A stretch of DNA of 64,000 nucleotides from Alcanivorax sp. (GCF_017794965.1 NZ_CP051240.1:3410001-3474000), one strand, 5' to 3'; counted from the stretch's first letter, positions 1 to 9,190 are shown. Made by a program: numbers and translations. Notes: generated by a model not told the origin, from the letters alone.

Positions 1-2
1 GC

Positions 3-1055
3 AACACCGATACCCGCAAGGACACCCCCCGTACCCTGGCGTCGCTGAGCCAGCCCAGTGACCAGCAGGTATGCTACGACCGCGATGCCGAGCCCTACAC
101 CCCACTGGTGGATGCCCATTTCCATCCCCGTCCGTTTGGGGGCGCGGCCATTCCGCCCGAAAAGCTCCATGGCATGCTGGAATCCCAGGGCGTACGGTTC
201 GTGAACTACTTCGGTATCGGCCAGATTCTGGAACTGGACTCCGGCTGTAGCTATTACCTGGATTGCCCCGGCGTCACCGCCATGCCCAGCATCAAGAACG
301 ATTTCGTCAACGGCATGGAAACCGTGGCCTACCCCAATGACAACCTGCATATCACCCTGTCCATGACCTTCATGGACCTGGCTCACCCGGATAACATCGC
401 CGAGCTTATCGAACTCTATGATCGCGAATACCCGGGCATGTTCAGCTGGAGCGGCGAACTCAACGTGATGAAGCAGGCGCTGCTGAAAAACAATCACGAG
501 CCCGCCACCATCGAAAGCATCAACCAGTGGGGGCCTTTCATGGAGGTACTGAAAGAACGGGGCATCCCGGTAACCTTCCATTCGGATCTGGGCAATGATG
601 CCCACCCCACCGAATTCCTGCCCCTGATGGAACACATTCTGGAAACCTACCCGGACAACAAGATCGTCTGGGCCCATATGGGCCTGTCCAAGGAGCTGGG
701 CAATATGGATCCTGCCCGCCATGTGGAGATTCTCAGTGGTCTGCTCGATAGCTATCCCCACCTGATGCTGGATATCTCCTGGGACGTGCTCTACAACCAA
801 TACCATCAGTGGGGCGACATCTACGTGCCCTTCCTCAACAAGTACTCCACTCGCATTCTGCCCGGTACCGACTTCGTAGCTGCGGGTTACAAAGCCGATG
901 ACCAGTATGCCAAGGAGCTGGAAGTGACCAGCCGGGTCCTCAGGGCACTGGATGATCAGGCGTTCCACAACATTGCCCTGGGTGCGAACTACTTCAAGCT
1001 GATGGAGCTGGATTACAACGCTCCCAATGTCTGCCCGGCAGATACCGATAGCTGA
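3..1055 (+). CDS. amidohydrolase-family metal-dependent hydrolase (5' truncated by window)
   Basis: The frame is open from the first bases of the window, so the N-terminus lies outside. A GTG at 108 is only an internal Val codon within the conserved LVDAHFHPRP segment. That Asp-x-His-x-His-like motif near the start of the barrel, the later FHSDLGNDAHP and VWAHMG segments and a C-terminal Asp (LPGTDF) are the metal-ligand pattern of the amidohydrolase 2 TIM-barrel family. The substrate cannot be told. A porin gene follows after 23 bp on the same strand, so the two may be co-transcribed. The family is fairly secure and the function unknown. Confidence 0.75.
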   Translation, partial: NTDTRKDTPRTLASLSQPSDQQVCYDRDAEPYTPLVDAHFHPRPFGGAAIPPEKLHGMLESQGVRFVNYFGIGQILELDSGCSYYLDCPGVTAMPSIKNDFVNGMETVAYPNDNLHITLSMTFMDLAHPDNIAELIELYDREYPGMFSWSGELNVMKQALLKNNHEPATIESINQWGPFMEVLKERGIPVTFHSDLGNDAHPTEFLPLMEHILETYPDNKIVWAHMGLSKELGNMDPARHVEILSGLLDSYPHLMLDISWDVLYNQYHQWGDIYVPFLNKYSTRILPGTDFVAAGYKADDQYAKELEVTSRVLRALDDQAFHNIALGANYFKLMELDYNAPNVCPADTDS

Positions 1056-1078
1056 GACCAACAAGAAGGGAATCGGGA

Positions 1079-2503
1079 ATGCGAAAAATTGCCACTTTTT
1101 CGGCCGCGCTCTGCGCTGCCATGCTTGCACCCCACGCCTCCGCGGAAAACAGCGATCAGGACGTGGAACAGCAACTTCAGGAATTGAAAACCCTGCGTCA
1201 GAACCTTGAACAGCAGAGCCAGCAATTCGACCAGCGCATCCAGCAGCTGGAGACCGAGCTGTATGGGGAAAGCACCCCGGCACCGGCCGCCACGCCCCAG
1301 CCAGGCAGAAGCCTGGGCTACCGTCCCGGCCGGGGCTTCAACCTGTTCAGCTCGGACATGGGCGAGGTAAATTTCGGAGTCTTCAGCTACACCCGTTACC
1401 TGAACCAGAAAGACTTCGACCGCACCTATACCGACAGCTTCGGCAACACCAGCAACATTGATCCACGCAACGACTTCCAGTTCCAGAAAGTGAACATCAG
1501 CTTCAAGGGCTGGATCTTTGATCCCAAGCTGCAATACCTGTTCTACACCTGGACCTCCAACACCAGTCAGGGCGACCCGGCCCAGGTGGTGGTGGCCGGT
1601 AACCTGGGTTATCACTTCAACCCGGCGTTCAAACTGTATGCTGGTATCGGCGCCTTACCCTCCACCCGGTCTACCAACTACACCTTCCCCAACTGGCTGA
1701 AGAACGACCACCGCACCATCGCCGATGAATTCTTCCGCGGGTCCTACACCACCGGCATCTGGGCGGAAGGTGAAATCGCCGACGGGCTCAAGTACCGCGC
1801 CATGCTGGGCAACAACCTGAGTCAACTCGGGGTCAGCGGTAACCAGCTGGATGACGGTCTGAACACCGCCTCCGGCGCCCTGTGGTGGATGCCCACTACC
1901 GGCGAATTCGGCCCCGGTGAAGGGTTTGGCGATTACGAGTTCCACGAACAACTGGCCACCCGCTTCGGCATTCATTTCACACACAGCCGCGAGGATGCCC
2001 AGGCCCAGCCCGGCACCAATTCCTTCGAGAACTCCCAGATCCGCTTGTCCGATGGCACCCTGATCTTCCAGCCCGATCCCTTCGAGAACGGAAGCATCAT
2101 TAATCAGGCCACCTACCAGATGGCTGCGGCCAACGCCGGTCTGAAATACCGGGGCTGGTTCCTGGAGGCAGAGTTCTACCAACGCTGGGTGGACAAGTTC
2201 GATGCCACCGGCCCACTGCCGGTGGACGAGCTGGATGACAAGGGCTACTCCATTCAGGCCTCCATGATGGCCATCCCCAAGGTGCTGCAACCCTATGTGG
2301 CCTACTCGGAAATCCAGGGTGAGTACGGCACTCCCCATGACCTGAGCGTGGGCTTCAACTGGTTCCCGTTCAAGCGCAAGGAATTCCGCTTCAATGTGCA
2401 GGGCCTGTACCTGAAGGATTCCCCGGTGGGTTACAGCAGCGTGCCCTTCCAGGTGGGCGGCAATGGCTGGGCCTTTACCACGGACATGGTGTTGGCGTTT
2501 TAG
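1079..2503 (+). CDS. outer-membrane porin, OprO/OprP-like, with N-terminal coiled coil
   Basis: The protein has 474 aa. A signal peptide (residues 1-22, cleavage after HASA) is followed by a Gln/Leu/Glu-rich segment at about 25-62 that looks like a short coiled coil, as in trimeric porins. The rest is alternating beta-strand-like sequence ending in a C-terminal Phe (VLAF), the usual signal for outer-membrane insertion. The start ATG has an AGAAGGGA ribosome-binding site upstream. It follows the amidohydrolase closely and is terminated by a strong hairpin at 2550-2585. The transported solute is unknown. An OprP/O-like assignment is the best guess from overall build. Confidence 0.7.
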   Translation: MRKIATFSAALCAAMLAPHASAENSDQDVEQQLQELKTLRQNLEQQSQQFDQRIQQLETELYGESTPAPAATPQPGRSLGYRPGRGFNLFSSDMGEVNFGVFSYTRYLNQKDFDRTYTDSFGNTSNIDPRNDFQFQKVNISFKGWIFDPKLQYLFYTWTSNTSQGDPAQVVVAGNLGYHFNPAFKLYAGIGALPSTRSTNYTFPNWLKNDHRTIADEFFRGSYTTGIWAEGEIADGLKYRAMLGNNLSQLGVSGNQLDDGLNTASGALWWMPTTGEFGPGEGFGDYEFHEQLATRFGIHFTHSREDAQAQPGTNSFENSQIRLSDGTLIFQPDPFENGSIINQATYQMAAANAGLKYRGWFLEAEFYQRWVDKFDATGPLPVDELDDKGYSIQASMMAIPKVLQPYVAYSEIQGEYGTPHDLSVGFNWFPFKRKEFRFNVQGLYLKDSPVGYSSVPFQVGGNGWAFTTDMVLAF

Positions 2504-2508
2504 GAAAT

Positions 2509-2540
2509 GCTGCACGCAGCACGCTTCACGCAACATGCGT
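2509..2540. repeat. degenerate heptamer tandem repeat (GCxxCAC type)
   Basis: Five bases after the porin stop codon the sequence reads as successive 7-bp units GCTGCAC, GCAGCAC, GCTTCAC, GCAACAT, GCGTC. The same unit type recurs at 43678-43705 and as a long palindrome at 51045-51111. Confidence 0.7.
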
Positions 2541-2549
2541 CTGACACAC

Positions 2550-2585
2550 AAAAGCCCGCCCGGAAATCCGGGCGGGCTTTTTTTG
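2550..2585 (+). terminator. rho-independent terminator after the porin
   Basis: A perfect GC-rich stem AAGCCCGCCCGG / CCGGGCGGGCTT with loop AAAT is followed by a run of T. It ends the amidohydrolase-porin transcript. Confidence 0.9.
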
Positions 2586-3078
2586 GTTCATAGCGGGTTA
2601 GCGGGGAAGCCTGTTGAGCACCCGTATCCGCAAGCGCTGCCCGACTGTCCCTGTGGGAGCTTGCTTGCAAGCGAAGGGGTTTAGGTCGATTGAGGGAAAA
2701 GCTTCGCTTGCAAGCTCACCCTTCGGGCCGCACTCCGTGCGTTACTTCGCTACGCTACGTTCCCACATCAAGATCGAAATCGCCTTCAGCCAACCTTGGC
2801 CAGGCCCCTTTCCCGAAATTCCGCGATGAACCTTTTTCCTGTCGGTACAAAATTCGCTATACCTCGCGTAGGAGCTCAGCTCGCCTGAGCGATCCGAGCC
2901 TAGGCGAGGTAAGGATCCCAGAGGCGCATCTCGAAGACCAAAAACAAACCACGTTCCATGCTTCCGGTCCTGCCCTTCAAAACTCGCTTCTCGCAACTCG
3001 AACCTTTTGGATCGCCTGCAGGCAGGCTCCTACGGGGCTATTCTTCGCTCCTACGGAGTCAGTGCGTTATGCAGTGGA
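2586..3078. repeat. intergenic region filled with REP-like elements
   Basis: I see no credible gene in these roughly 490 bases. They hold an inverted pair GGGAGCTTGCTTGCAAGCGA ... TCGCTTGCAAGCTC at about 2655-2717. A GTAGGAGCTCAGCTCGCCTGAGCG element at about 2868-2925 is closely repeated at 41805-41860. A heptamer stretch (AACTCGC, TTCTCGC, AACTCGA) lies at about 2980-3001, and a GATCGCCTGCAGGCAGGCTCCTAC unit at about 3011-3034. Small ORFs here are low-complexity shadows. Confidence 0.7.
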
Positions 3079-4359
3079 TCACCCCGCCAGCCAATCGGCA
3101 ATGCGATCCATGGCGGTGATGCAGCGGCCGCAGTGTTGTTGCAGGAAGGCACGGTCCAGCTCACCGGAATGCGCCGCGGCGCCATCCAGTGCGTACTGGC
3201 CATCGAAATCCACAAACGCCTGACGCAGGCTCAACTCACCAGCGGGTCGGCCGAAGGCTTCGCCGGGCAGGGTGGCCACGCCGGTATCATTGAGTAATGA
3301 CTCACACAGGGCGCCGCTGTCGCGGATACCCCGATCACGAAGCCGCCCTTCCAGCGGGGTGAAATCCGGAAACAGATAGAAGGCCCCGTCCGGCATGGCC
3401 AGATCCAGCCCGGCCTGCTGATAGCTGTCTACCTGATAAGAGGCCAGGGCATGCAGAATGCGACGGGCCTGGAACAGGTAATCATCCAGGTCATCGCCGC
3501 CATCAAAGGCGGTCACCGCCGCATGCTGAATGGGGGCCGCCACCGAGGTGTAGGTTTCACTGGCCACGGTGGCCATGGCATCACGCAACCAATGCAGGTT
3601 GGGCGGGAAAGCGAACGCCCCCAACCGCCAGCCACCGGCGCCACACCATTTGCTCATGCCATCACTGATGATGGTGCCTTCCGGGTAGTAACGGGCAATG
3701 GAGCGATGCTGGCCGTTGTACTGCAGCCGCCCGTAGATTTCATCACTGAGCAGAATGAGCCGGTGGTAGCGGGCCACATCGGCAATCTCACGCAGCTCTG
3801 CGTCCGTGAAGGTGTATCCGTGGGGGTTGGCGGGATAGTTGAGGATCACCAGGCGCGGGCGCCCGGGATCACGCTGACATAACGCATCCAGACTTTCTGC
3901 ACTGAGCTTCCACTGGTTCTCGCGGTGAGTGGGCAACCAGTGTACCCGCCGGCCGATGATGCTGGCCTGGGGCGCATAGGACACCCAGCTGGGGGTGGGA
4001 ATCACCAGGTCACCGTAATAGACCAGCTGAAGAATGAACATCAGCTCCTTGGAGCCGGGGCCGATCATGATGTCTTCGGCGCGGAACGCCGCATCATGCT
4101 CCCGGTCCAGGTAACGGGCGATGGCGCCCTGCAGGGCGGGCAACCCCTTCACCGGCAGATAATCCTTTTCTGCAGCGAACTCCTGAAGCGCAGAGACCAC
4201 CGCGGGAGGCACCGGAAAGGGGGACTGCCCCAGACCAAACTTGAACACGTCCCGCCCCTGCTGGCGCAGGGCATTGCTGCGTTCATTGATGGCCAGGGTG
4301 GCAGACACGCCCAGCCCCCGTACATTCAGGTTCAGGTGCACATCGGGCTGAAACGGCAT
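3079..4359 (-). CDS. PLP-dependent aminotransferase, class I/II
   Basis: The 426-aa protein has fold-type I aminotransferase landmarks: GLGQSPFPVP near the N-terminus, the cofactor-proximal GPGSKELMF segment, the NYPANPHG motif that binds the PLP ring region, the LLSDEIYGRL aspartate segment and the Schiff-base lysine in SDGMSKWCGAGGWRLG. The length is usual for the family. It would transfer an amino group between an amino acid and a 2-oxo acid, but the substrate cannot be assigned. It stands alone between intergenic regions. The start ATG at 4359 opens with MPFQPDV and lacks a strong Shine-Dalgarno. Confidence 0.85.
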   Translation of the reverse strand: MPFQPDVHLNLNVRGLGVSATLAINERSNALRQQGRDVFKFGLGQSPFPVPPAVVSALQEFAAEKDYLPVKGLPALQGAIARYLDREHDAAFRAEDIMIGPGSKELMFILQLVYYGDLVIPTPSWVSYAPQASIIGRRVHWLPTHRENQWKLSAESLDALCQRDPGRPRLVILNYPANPHGYTFTDAELREIADVARYHRLILLSDEIYGRLQYNGQHRSIARYYPEGTIISDGMSKWCGAGGWRLGAFAFPPNLHWLRDAMATVASETYTSVAAPIQHAAVTAFDGGDDLDDYLFQARRILHALASYQVDSYQQAGLDLAMPDGAFYLFPDFTPLEGRLRDRGIRDSGALCESLLNDTGVATLPGEAFGRPAGELSLRQAFVDFDGQYALDGAAAHSGELDRAFLQQHCGRCITAMDRIADWLAG

Positions 4360-4613
4360 AGGACTTCCCCACCAGTGATCCTGTCTTTCACCCTAGATCA
4401 GGGGAGCGAACATGGCAAAGGGCAGCGCCTAACATCAACAAAACTCGACAACCGCAGGAGCCCAACTTGCCCGGGCGAATGGGCTTGAGATACGAGTAAC
4501 AATTTTTGAATGGCGAAAGACCGAAAAGCGTTTCGGGGAAAAAGGAATGCCGTGCCATTTCCATTCGCCCAGGCGAGCTGGGCGCCTACAGGGAAAGGGT
4601 GTGGAAGAGAGCG

Positions 4614-6980
4614 TCAGCGCACATCCACCAGGCGGCTGGCCTTGCGGTATTTGACCTGCCAGCCGGACCAGGCGGGTAGCTCCCAGCGTTTGGGGTCCCC
4701 CTTGCGACCGCCGCTGACATATTCGGCGATCACCTGACGCACCGGCACCTTGTAGTGAATCCGCAGTTTCAGGTCGCTGAGATTCACTCGACGCGGGTAG
4801 GTGTCATCGAACCGCTCCCGCTCCCACGGCGGAATACCGTCAAAGCGCAGATCGTCCGGTTCCAGCAGATCCGCATCCTCCATATGCTCCACCCCCAGCT
4901 GGTGAAGTCTGGCCTGCAACCAATCCGCCGCCTCCGGCACCTCGCCATCACCTTCTCCCAGGGCCACGTAGAGCTGCCAGGCCGCCAGGTCATCCAGCAA
5001 TTGTTCTCCCACCGGTGCCAGCATGTTGCCCTCGAGGATCAACCCGGCCAGCACCTGGCGGGCCGCCTCGCCTTCCGGTTCCGCCACGTCCGTGTGAATC
5101 ACCCGCCCGGCGTAACACCACTCCCGGGTGGCCACCGGCCCGCCCTCCTGTTGACGCACCGGTCCCACCCGCGACTGGGCCAGCCCCTGTTCCACCAACG
5201 CCATGAGCGGTACCGGCGCCAGGCAGGTGGCGGCGGTGAACGTCTGCCGGGTACCGCGACCGGAAACACTGTGACTGTCCAGCACGATGGCGGCTTCGGC
5301 GCCTTCAGCGAACCGTGAGCTCTCGCTGATCCAGACTTCGCTGTCACCATTGCCCATGGCCTCCCGCCGTTTCTGTTTTTCCCGGCGCACAAAGACCGCA
5401 CGGGGAAAGGCCTGCAGCACCGCCCGCCAGATCCGCTCACGGTCTTCCTCCATGACGGCGGGGATGGCCGGCAACTCAAGCAGGCCGCGCATCTGTCCGG
5501 CCAGTTTGCGTGCCTCGTCGCGGGCAGAATGATTGGGCTTCAACGCCGCCGGTGGTGTTTGCCGGATGGCCTGCACCAGAGTGGTGGCGTCACAGGGATG
5601 GGGCTGCCAGGCTGCCAGGGCCTGGCGGCCTTCCTCACTGCCGGGCAGGCTCAATGGACGACGCCAGGCACTGAGGGCCGCCGCCAGATCCACCATGAAA
5701 CCGCGGCTTTCCTCATCCGGCATGGCCATGATCAGGTGCGCAAAGAAGGTATCCACCGGCAGGGCGAACAGGGCCTGACCCCGTGCCGTGGCAAGGCCGT
5801 TGTCATCCAGGGCGTCCAGCAGGTTCAGTTGCTCCCGGGCCCGCTGAAGGGTGTGCGCCGGCAATGGATCGGGGAAATCCAGATCCTCAATGCGGGCGCC
5901 GGCACAGGCCGCCGCCAGCACCAGATCGTCCAGTTCCTCGCGCTGGATCTCCGGTGGCGTGCGGGTATCCAGGGGCGCGTTTTCTCCCCACAGGCGAATC
6001 ACCCGGCCCGGGTCGGTTCGCCCTGCACGGCCCTTGCGTTGCTCCGCGCTGGCCCGGGAAATCGCCTCCAGGGACAGCACCGTGCGGCCATTGCGCTGGT
6101 GGGTGCGACGCTCCAGGCCACTGTCCACCACCAGGGTGACGCCGGGAATGGTCAGGGAGGTTTCCGCCACATTGGTGGCCACGATGATGCGCCGCCGCGG
6201 CCCGGGCTGCAGGGCCCGCTGCTGGTCCTTCGCCGGCACACTGGCATGGAGGGGAATCACATCCGCATCCAGACCCTTCAGGGCGGTGACCGTCTGCTGG
6301 ATTTCCTTGCGCCCGGGCATGAACACCAACACATCACCCGGGGCCTGCGCGATCCCCTGTGTCACTGCCGTCAGAACCCGCTGAGCCAGATCTCGCCCCG
6401 ATGGCATCTGCCGATCATTGGCCGCCTGATACTGTTCGCTCACCGCAAAGCCACGGCCATCGGAACTCACCTGTTGCGCCTGGAGATAGTGGGCCAGCCG
6501 GGGGCCGTCCAGGGTGGCGGAGGTGACAATCAGGCGGTGGCGTCCCTGTGCCTTTAGCAGGGCCAACAGTAGATCCGTATCCCAGCGGCGCTCGTGGAAT
6601 TCATCCAGCATCACGGTATCGAACGAAGCCAGCCGCCCCTCCCGCAACCAGCGCAGGGCGATGCCCGGGGTCACAAAAACAATGCGGGTATCGTCCGTGC
6701 AGGCCTGATCGAAACGGATCGCGTAGCCCACACTCTGCCCGGGTGGTTCATCACGCTGTGATGCCAGGAACCCGGCCAGGGCACTGCAGGCCACCCGGCG
6801 CGGCTCCACCACCAATACCCGGCCATGCTCTGCTGCCCAGAGTGGCAGGCGGGTGGACTTGCCGGAGCCGGTAGCCGCCGACACCACCACAGGCCCGCCC
6901 TGCAAGGCTGCAGAAACCTGATTCTTAATGGCATCAATGGGCAGGGAGTCGAAACCGGTCATGGTATCCGTCAGTAACAT
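4614..6980 (-). CDS. DEAH-box ATP-dependent RNA helicase, HrpA/HrpB-like
   Basis: The protein has 788 aa from the ATG at 6980, which begins MLLTDTMTGF. An in-frame extension to 7121 would overlap the upstream gene and is rejected; ATG 6962 is an alternative. Motif I is SAATGSGKSTRLP, motif II DEFHER, motif III SATLDGPRL, then VATNVAETSLTIPGV and the QRKGRAGR box, as in DEAH helicases. An HA2-like region follows. The C-terminal about 200 residues (ending VKYRKASRLVDVR) do not look like the standard HrpB C-terminal domain, so the symbol is withheld. The role is probably ATP-driven RNA remodelling in the cytoplasm. Confidence 0.85.
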   Translation of the reverse strand: MLLTDTMTGFDSLPIDAIKNQVSAALQGGPVVVSAATGSGKSTRLPLWAAEHGRVLVVEPRRVACSALAGFLASQRDEPPGQSVGYAIRFDQACTDDTRIVFVTPGIALRWLREGRLASFDTVMLDEFHERRWDTDLLLALLKAQGRHRLIVTSATLDGPRLAHYLQAQQVSSDGRGFAVSEQYQAANDRQMPSGRDLAQRVLTAVTQGIAQAPGDVLVFMPGRKEIQQTVTALKGLDADVIPLHASVPAKDQQRALQPGPRRRIIVATNVAETSLTIPGVTLVVDSGLERRTHQRNGRTVLSLEAISRASAEQRKGRAGRTDPGRVIRLWGENAPLDTRTPPEIQREELDDLVLAAACAGARIEDLDFPDPLPAHTLQRAREQLNLLDALDDNGLATARGQALFALPVDTFFAHLIMAMPDEESRGFMVDLAAALSAWRRPLSLPGSEEGRQALAAWQPHPCDATTLVQAIRQTPPAALKPNHSARDEARKLAGQMRGLLELPAIPAVMEEDRERIWRAVLQAFPRAVFVRREKQKRREAMGNGDSEVWISESSRFAEGAEAAIVLDSHSVSGRGTRQTFTAATCLAPVPLMALVEQGLAQSRVGPVRQQEGGPVATREWCYAGRVIHTDVAEPEGEAARQVLAGLILEGNMLAPVGEQLLDDLAAWQLYVALGEGDGEVPEAADWLQARLHQLGVEHMEDADLLEPDDLRFDGIPPWERERFDDTYPRRVNLSDLKLRIHYKVPVRQVIAEYVSGGRKGDPKRWELPAWSGWQVKYRKASRLVDVR

Positions 6981-7045
6981 GTCAGACGGGGATGGTACCG
7001 ACCGGGGAGGGGAAAAGGCCACCGCCGCTGGCGGTGGCCTGTGGA

Positions 7046-7312
7046 TCAGACCTTCAGATACTTGGCCGCCTTGCTGTCGGCTTTCTTGGCCAGCGGCTTG
7101 AGTTCGGCAATCTTCTTGCACACCTCATCGCATTCTTCCTTGCTCAAGGCGTGGCCTTCCACCGCCTTGTGCAACTGGCTCATGTAGTTATCCAGCACCG
7201 AGATCACCGACAGGTGGATCACCGGCGCAATGGACGACTTTTTCTGCTGCGGGCGCTGCTTGCGATGTGCCTGTTCCCAGCGTTTTTCAAATTCCTTGTG
7301 ACTGAGCGACAT
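7046..7312 (-). CDS. small Lys-rich hypothetical protein
   Basis: This 88-aa protein is highly charged and probably alpha-helical, with a Lys/Ala-rich C-terminus (KKADSKAAKYLKV). I do not recognise the family. The ATG at 7312 is preceded by AAGGAGGAAAGC, a strong ribosome-binding site. It lies 13 bp downstream of the 319-aa unknown gene on the same strand and 65 bp upstream of the helicase, so the three may form one transcript. It has no membrane segment or signal peptide. Confidence 0.65.
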   Translation of the reverse strand: MSLSHKEFEKRWEQAHRKQRPQQKKSSIAPVIHLSVISVLDNYMSQLHKAVEGHALSKEECDEVCKKIAELKPLAKKADSKAAKYLKV

Positions 7313-7325
7313 GCTTTCCTCCTTG

Positions 7326-8285
7326 TCAGAATGTCAGCTTGTTGACGCTGATACTGTTGAGCCCCAGTTCGCCACCGCTAATGCCTTCCAGAGACACCGG
7401 CAGGCTGATGTCGTCCAGTGACACCTTGCCCAGGTCTGCGGCCAGCTGGGCATCACTGAGCGTCATGCTGCCCACATCGAGATGCACGGTGGGAGTGACC
7501 CGGATGCTGACCTTGAGAAGGCCGATATCAATACCCAGAGACTTGTCCGACGCGGTGGCGTCAGCACTGAAGGAGCCACTGGTGGCTGCCGGCATGTTCA
7601 CCGCCGGAATCGCCACGTTTTCCAGGCTGGCACCGGGCAGGTTGAGCTTCCCGGTCGGCGCGGCACGGTTGACGCGCATGGCTTCACCGTCTGCGGACGG
7701 CACTGTCACCGAACTGAGCGTCAGATCGCCCACGCCCATGCCGGTAATGGACAGGCCCGCACTGGGCAGGCTGAGCTTGTCCAGCCGCACCCCGCTGAGA
7801 TCCAGATTGCCCAGATCCAGCTGGTCGATGGGTTTCATCTCGGCCACCAGACCGGGGATGTCGATACTGGGGATCTGCAGGTCGATATCCCCCAGATCCG
7901 GGACCGTGATGGTGCCCAGATCCACCGGGATATCCAGGCTGCCCATGTTTTCGCTGCCGTCCCAGCTACCGATCCAGCCCAGGTCGATTTCCCAGTCCAG
8001 GTGAAAACCCAGCTCTACAATACTACGGACCTGATTGAGTACCGCGTTGGCATTGTTGACGCTGGCCGAGCCGTTCTGCACCTTCAGGCTGCCAATGCTG
8101 GCGCTCCCCAGATTGACCTTTTCCACCTTGAGGTTGTTGAGCGTGCCGTTGTCGACGCTGACCTGGTCGATGGCGATCTTGCGGGATACCTGGGCCCCAA
8201 GCAGCCCCAGGCGGGTAAGCAGGTCCCTTGAAACAGGCAGGGACTCCATCAGACTGTCTGCAGACAGCCGTTCCTTGAGTGACAT
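7326..8285 (-). CDS. unknown protein with repetitive beta-type sequence
   Basis: This 319-aa protein was not recognised. Much of it consists of short hydrophobic/Gly/Asp-rich strands with recurring patterns such as LDLGNLDLSGV, VDLGTITVPDLGDIDL and LTLSSVTVP, suggesting a beta-solenoid or layered beta structure. No signal peptide is visible. The start MSLKERLSADSL at 8285 has GGAGGC close upstream. It is followed after 13 bp by the small Lys-rich gene, which also begins MSL. The function is unknown. The 'N-x-x-x-V' ladder at residues 45-75 (GTLNNLKVEKVNLGSASIGS) resembles regular solenoid turns. Confidence 0.6.
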   Translation of the reverse strand: MSLKERLSADSLMESLPVSRDLLTRLGLLGAQVSRKIAIDQVSVDNGTLNNLKVEKVNLGSASIGSLKVQNGSASVNNANAVLNQVRSIVELGFHLDWEIDLGWIGSWDGSENMGSLDIPVDLGTITVPDLGDIDLQIPSIDIPGLVAEMKPIDQLDLGNLDLSGVRLDKLSLPSAGLSITGMGVGDLTLSSVTVPSADGEAMRVNRAAPTGKLNLPGASLENVAIPAVNMPAATSGSFSADATASDKSLGIDIGLLKVSIRVTPTVHLDVGSMTLSDAQLAADLGKVSLDDISLPVSLEGISGGELGLNSISVNKLTF

Positions 8286-8478
8286 GATTTTTGCCTCCTG
8301 GCTTTATGAACGTGCTACGCACTCCTGCGCAGCACAGGCAACATAAACCCGGAGACGGTTCACTAATATGCGTCAAATGTACCAATTTCCAGGAATGTGA
8401 TCTCCGTTACAACCTGCCCCCGATGACCATGTGCGGGTATACTTGGCAACCTTTGAACCAGCAAGGGAAGCCGACGCC

Positions 8479-8964
8479 ATGCCGTCCTTTGATATTGTTT
8501 CCGAAATTGATGAAGTGGCCCTGCGCCATGCGGTGGAAAACGCCAACCGTGATCTTGCCAACCGTTTTGATTTCCGCGGTGTCGAGGCCAGTATTGAACA
8601 GAAAGGCCTGACCGTGACCCTGAAGACGGAATCCGACTTTCAGGTACAGCAGCTGGAAGACATCTTCGCCAAGGCCGCGGTCAAACAGGGCATCAGTGCG
8701 GGTGGGGCCGATCGCCCGGACAAACCCGAACACAGTGGCAAGACCTTCTCCATTACCCTCACCTTCAAGCAAGGTATTGAACAGCCCACCGCCAAACAGA
8801 TCGTCAAACTGATCAAGGATGCCAAACTGAAAGTGCAGGCTTCCATTCAGGGGGATTCGGTGCGGGTTAACGGCAAGAAGCGTGACGACCTGCAAACCGC
8901 CATTGCGCTGCTGAAGGAATCCAAGATCGAGATTCCTCTGCAGTTCAATAATTTTCGGGACTGA
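8479..8964 (+). CDS. yajQ: YajQ-family nucleotide (c-di-GMP)-binding protein
   Basis: This 161-aa protein starts MPSFDIVSEIDEVALRHAVENA and contains FDFRGVEA and the closing IPLQFNNFRD, hallmarks of the YajQ/UPF0234 family and of the usual length. Members bind cyclic di-GMP or other nucleotides in the cytoplasm and can modulate transcription factors; that role is known for homologues and not shown here. The ATG at 8479 has AGGGAAG eight bases upstream. An in-frame ATG at 8431 lacks the family start and is rejected. Confidence 0.92.
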   Translation: MPSFDIVSEIDEVALRHAVENANRDLANRFDFRGVEASIEQKGLTVTLKTESDFQVQQLEDIFAKAAVKQGISAGGADRPDKPEHSGKTFSITLTFKQGIEQPTAKQIVKLIKDAKLKVQASIQGDSVRVNGKKRDDLQTAIALLKESKIEIPLQFNNFRD

Positions 8965-8967
8965 GAT

Positions 8968-9016
8968 CAGCTTCCAGCTATGAGCTATCAGCTGTGAGCT
9001 ACAAGCTACAACGCGA
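8968..9016. repeat. degenerate heptamer repeat (AGCTATG type)
   Basis: Starting four bases after the yajQ stop, the sequence is a run of 7-bp units: CAGCTTC, CAGCTAT, GAGCTAT, CAGCTGT, GAGCTAC, AAGCTAC. The same unit type forms both arms of the element at 59917-59997 and the right arm at 49797-49826. Confidence 0.75.
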
Positions 9017-9039
9017 GTGAAGTACTGTAGAGACTGAAA

Positions 9040-9080
9040 CGCAAGAGGCCGCGCCTGGAATCCAGGCGCGGCCTCTTGCG
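9040..9080. terminator. long GC-rich hairpin after yajQ
   Basis: Perfect inverted arms CGCAAGAGGCCGCGCCTGG / CCAGGCGCGGCCTCTTGCG flank the loop AAT. There is no strong T-run on either side, so termination is inferred from stem strength and its position between convergent genes. Confidence 0.65.
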
Positions 9081-9097
9081 TTATGGCAGACGGTTTT

Positions 9098-9176
9098 TGT
9101 AGGAGCGGTGGTTCCACCGCGAAATGCTACTGCGGTGATGAAATGCTTTCGCGGTCGAACGACCGCTCCTACGGTG
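9098..9176. repeat. REPIN-like inverted GTAGGAG pair
   Basis: TGTAGGAGCGGTGGTTCCACCGCGAA and the near-complement TTTCGCGGTCGAACGACCGCTCCTACGG face each other. The two inner hairpins (GGTGGTTCCACC and GGTCGAACGACC) differ, which is typical of paired REP sequences. It sits between convergent genes. Confidence 0.75.
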
Positions 9177-9190
9177 CGTTTATCCTGCCG

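Noticed and set aside
1655..2551. Long antisense reading frames opposite many genes (for example here and at 19594-21222)
   Set aside because: They lie opposite strongly supported genes, have odd composition typical of GC-rich shadow frames and lack ribosome-binding sites.
4360..4613. Possible small gene or RNA between the aminotransferase and helicase genes
   Set aside because: Only weak REP-like inverted fragments (around 4455-4490 and 4563-4592) were seen, with no codon pattern, terminator or recognisable RNA fold.
4614..7121. Helicase start at 7121
   Set aside because: The extra 47 residues overlap the neighbouring 88-aa gene and have no family-like sequence. ATG 6980 avoids this.
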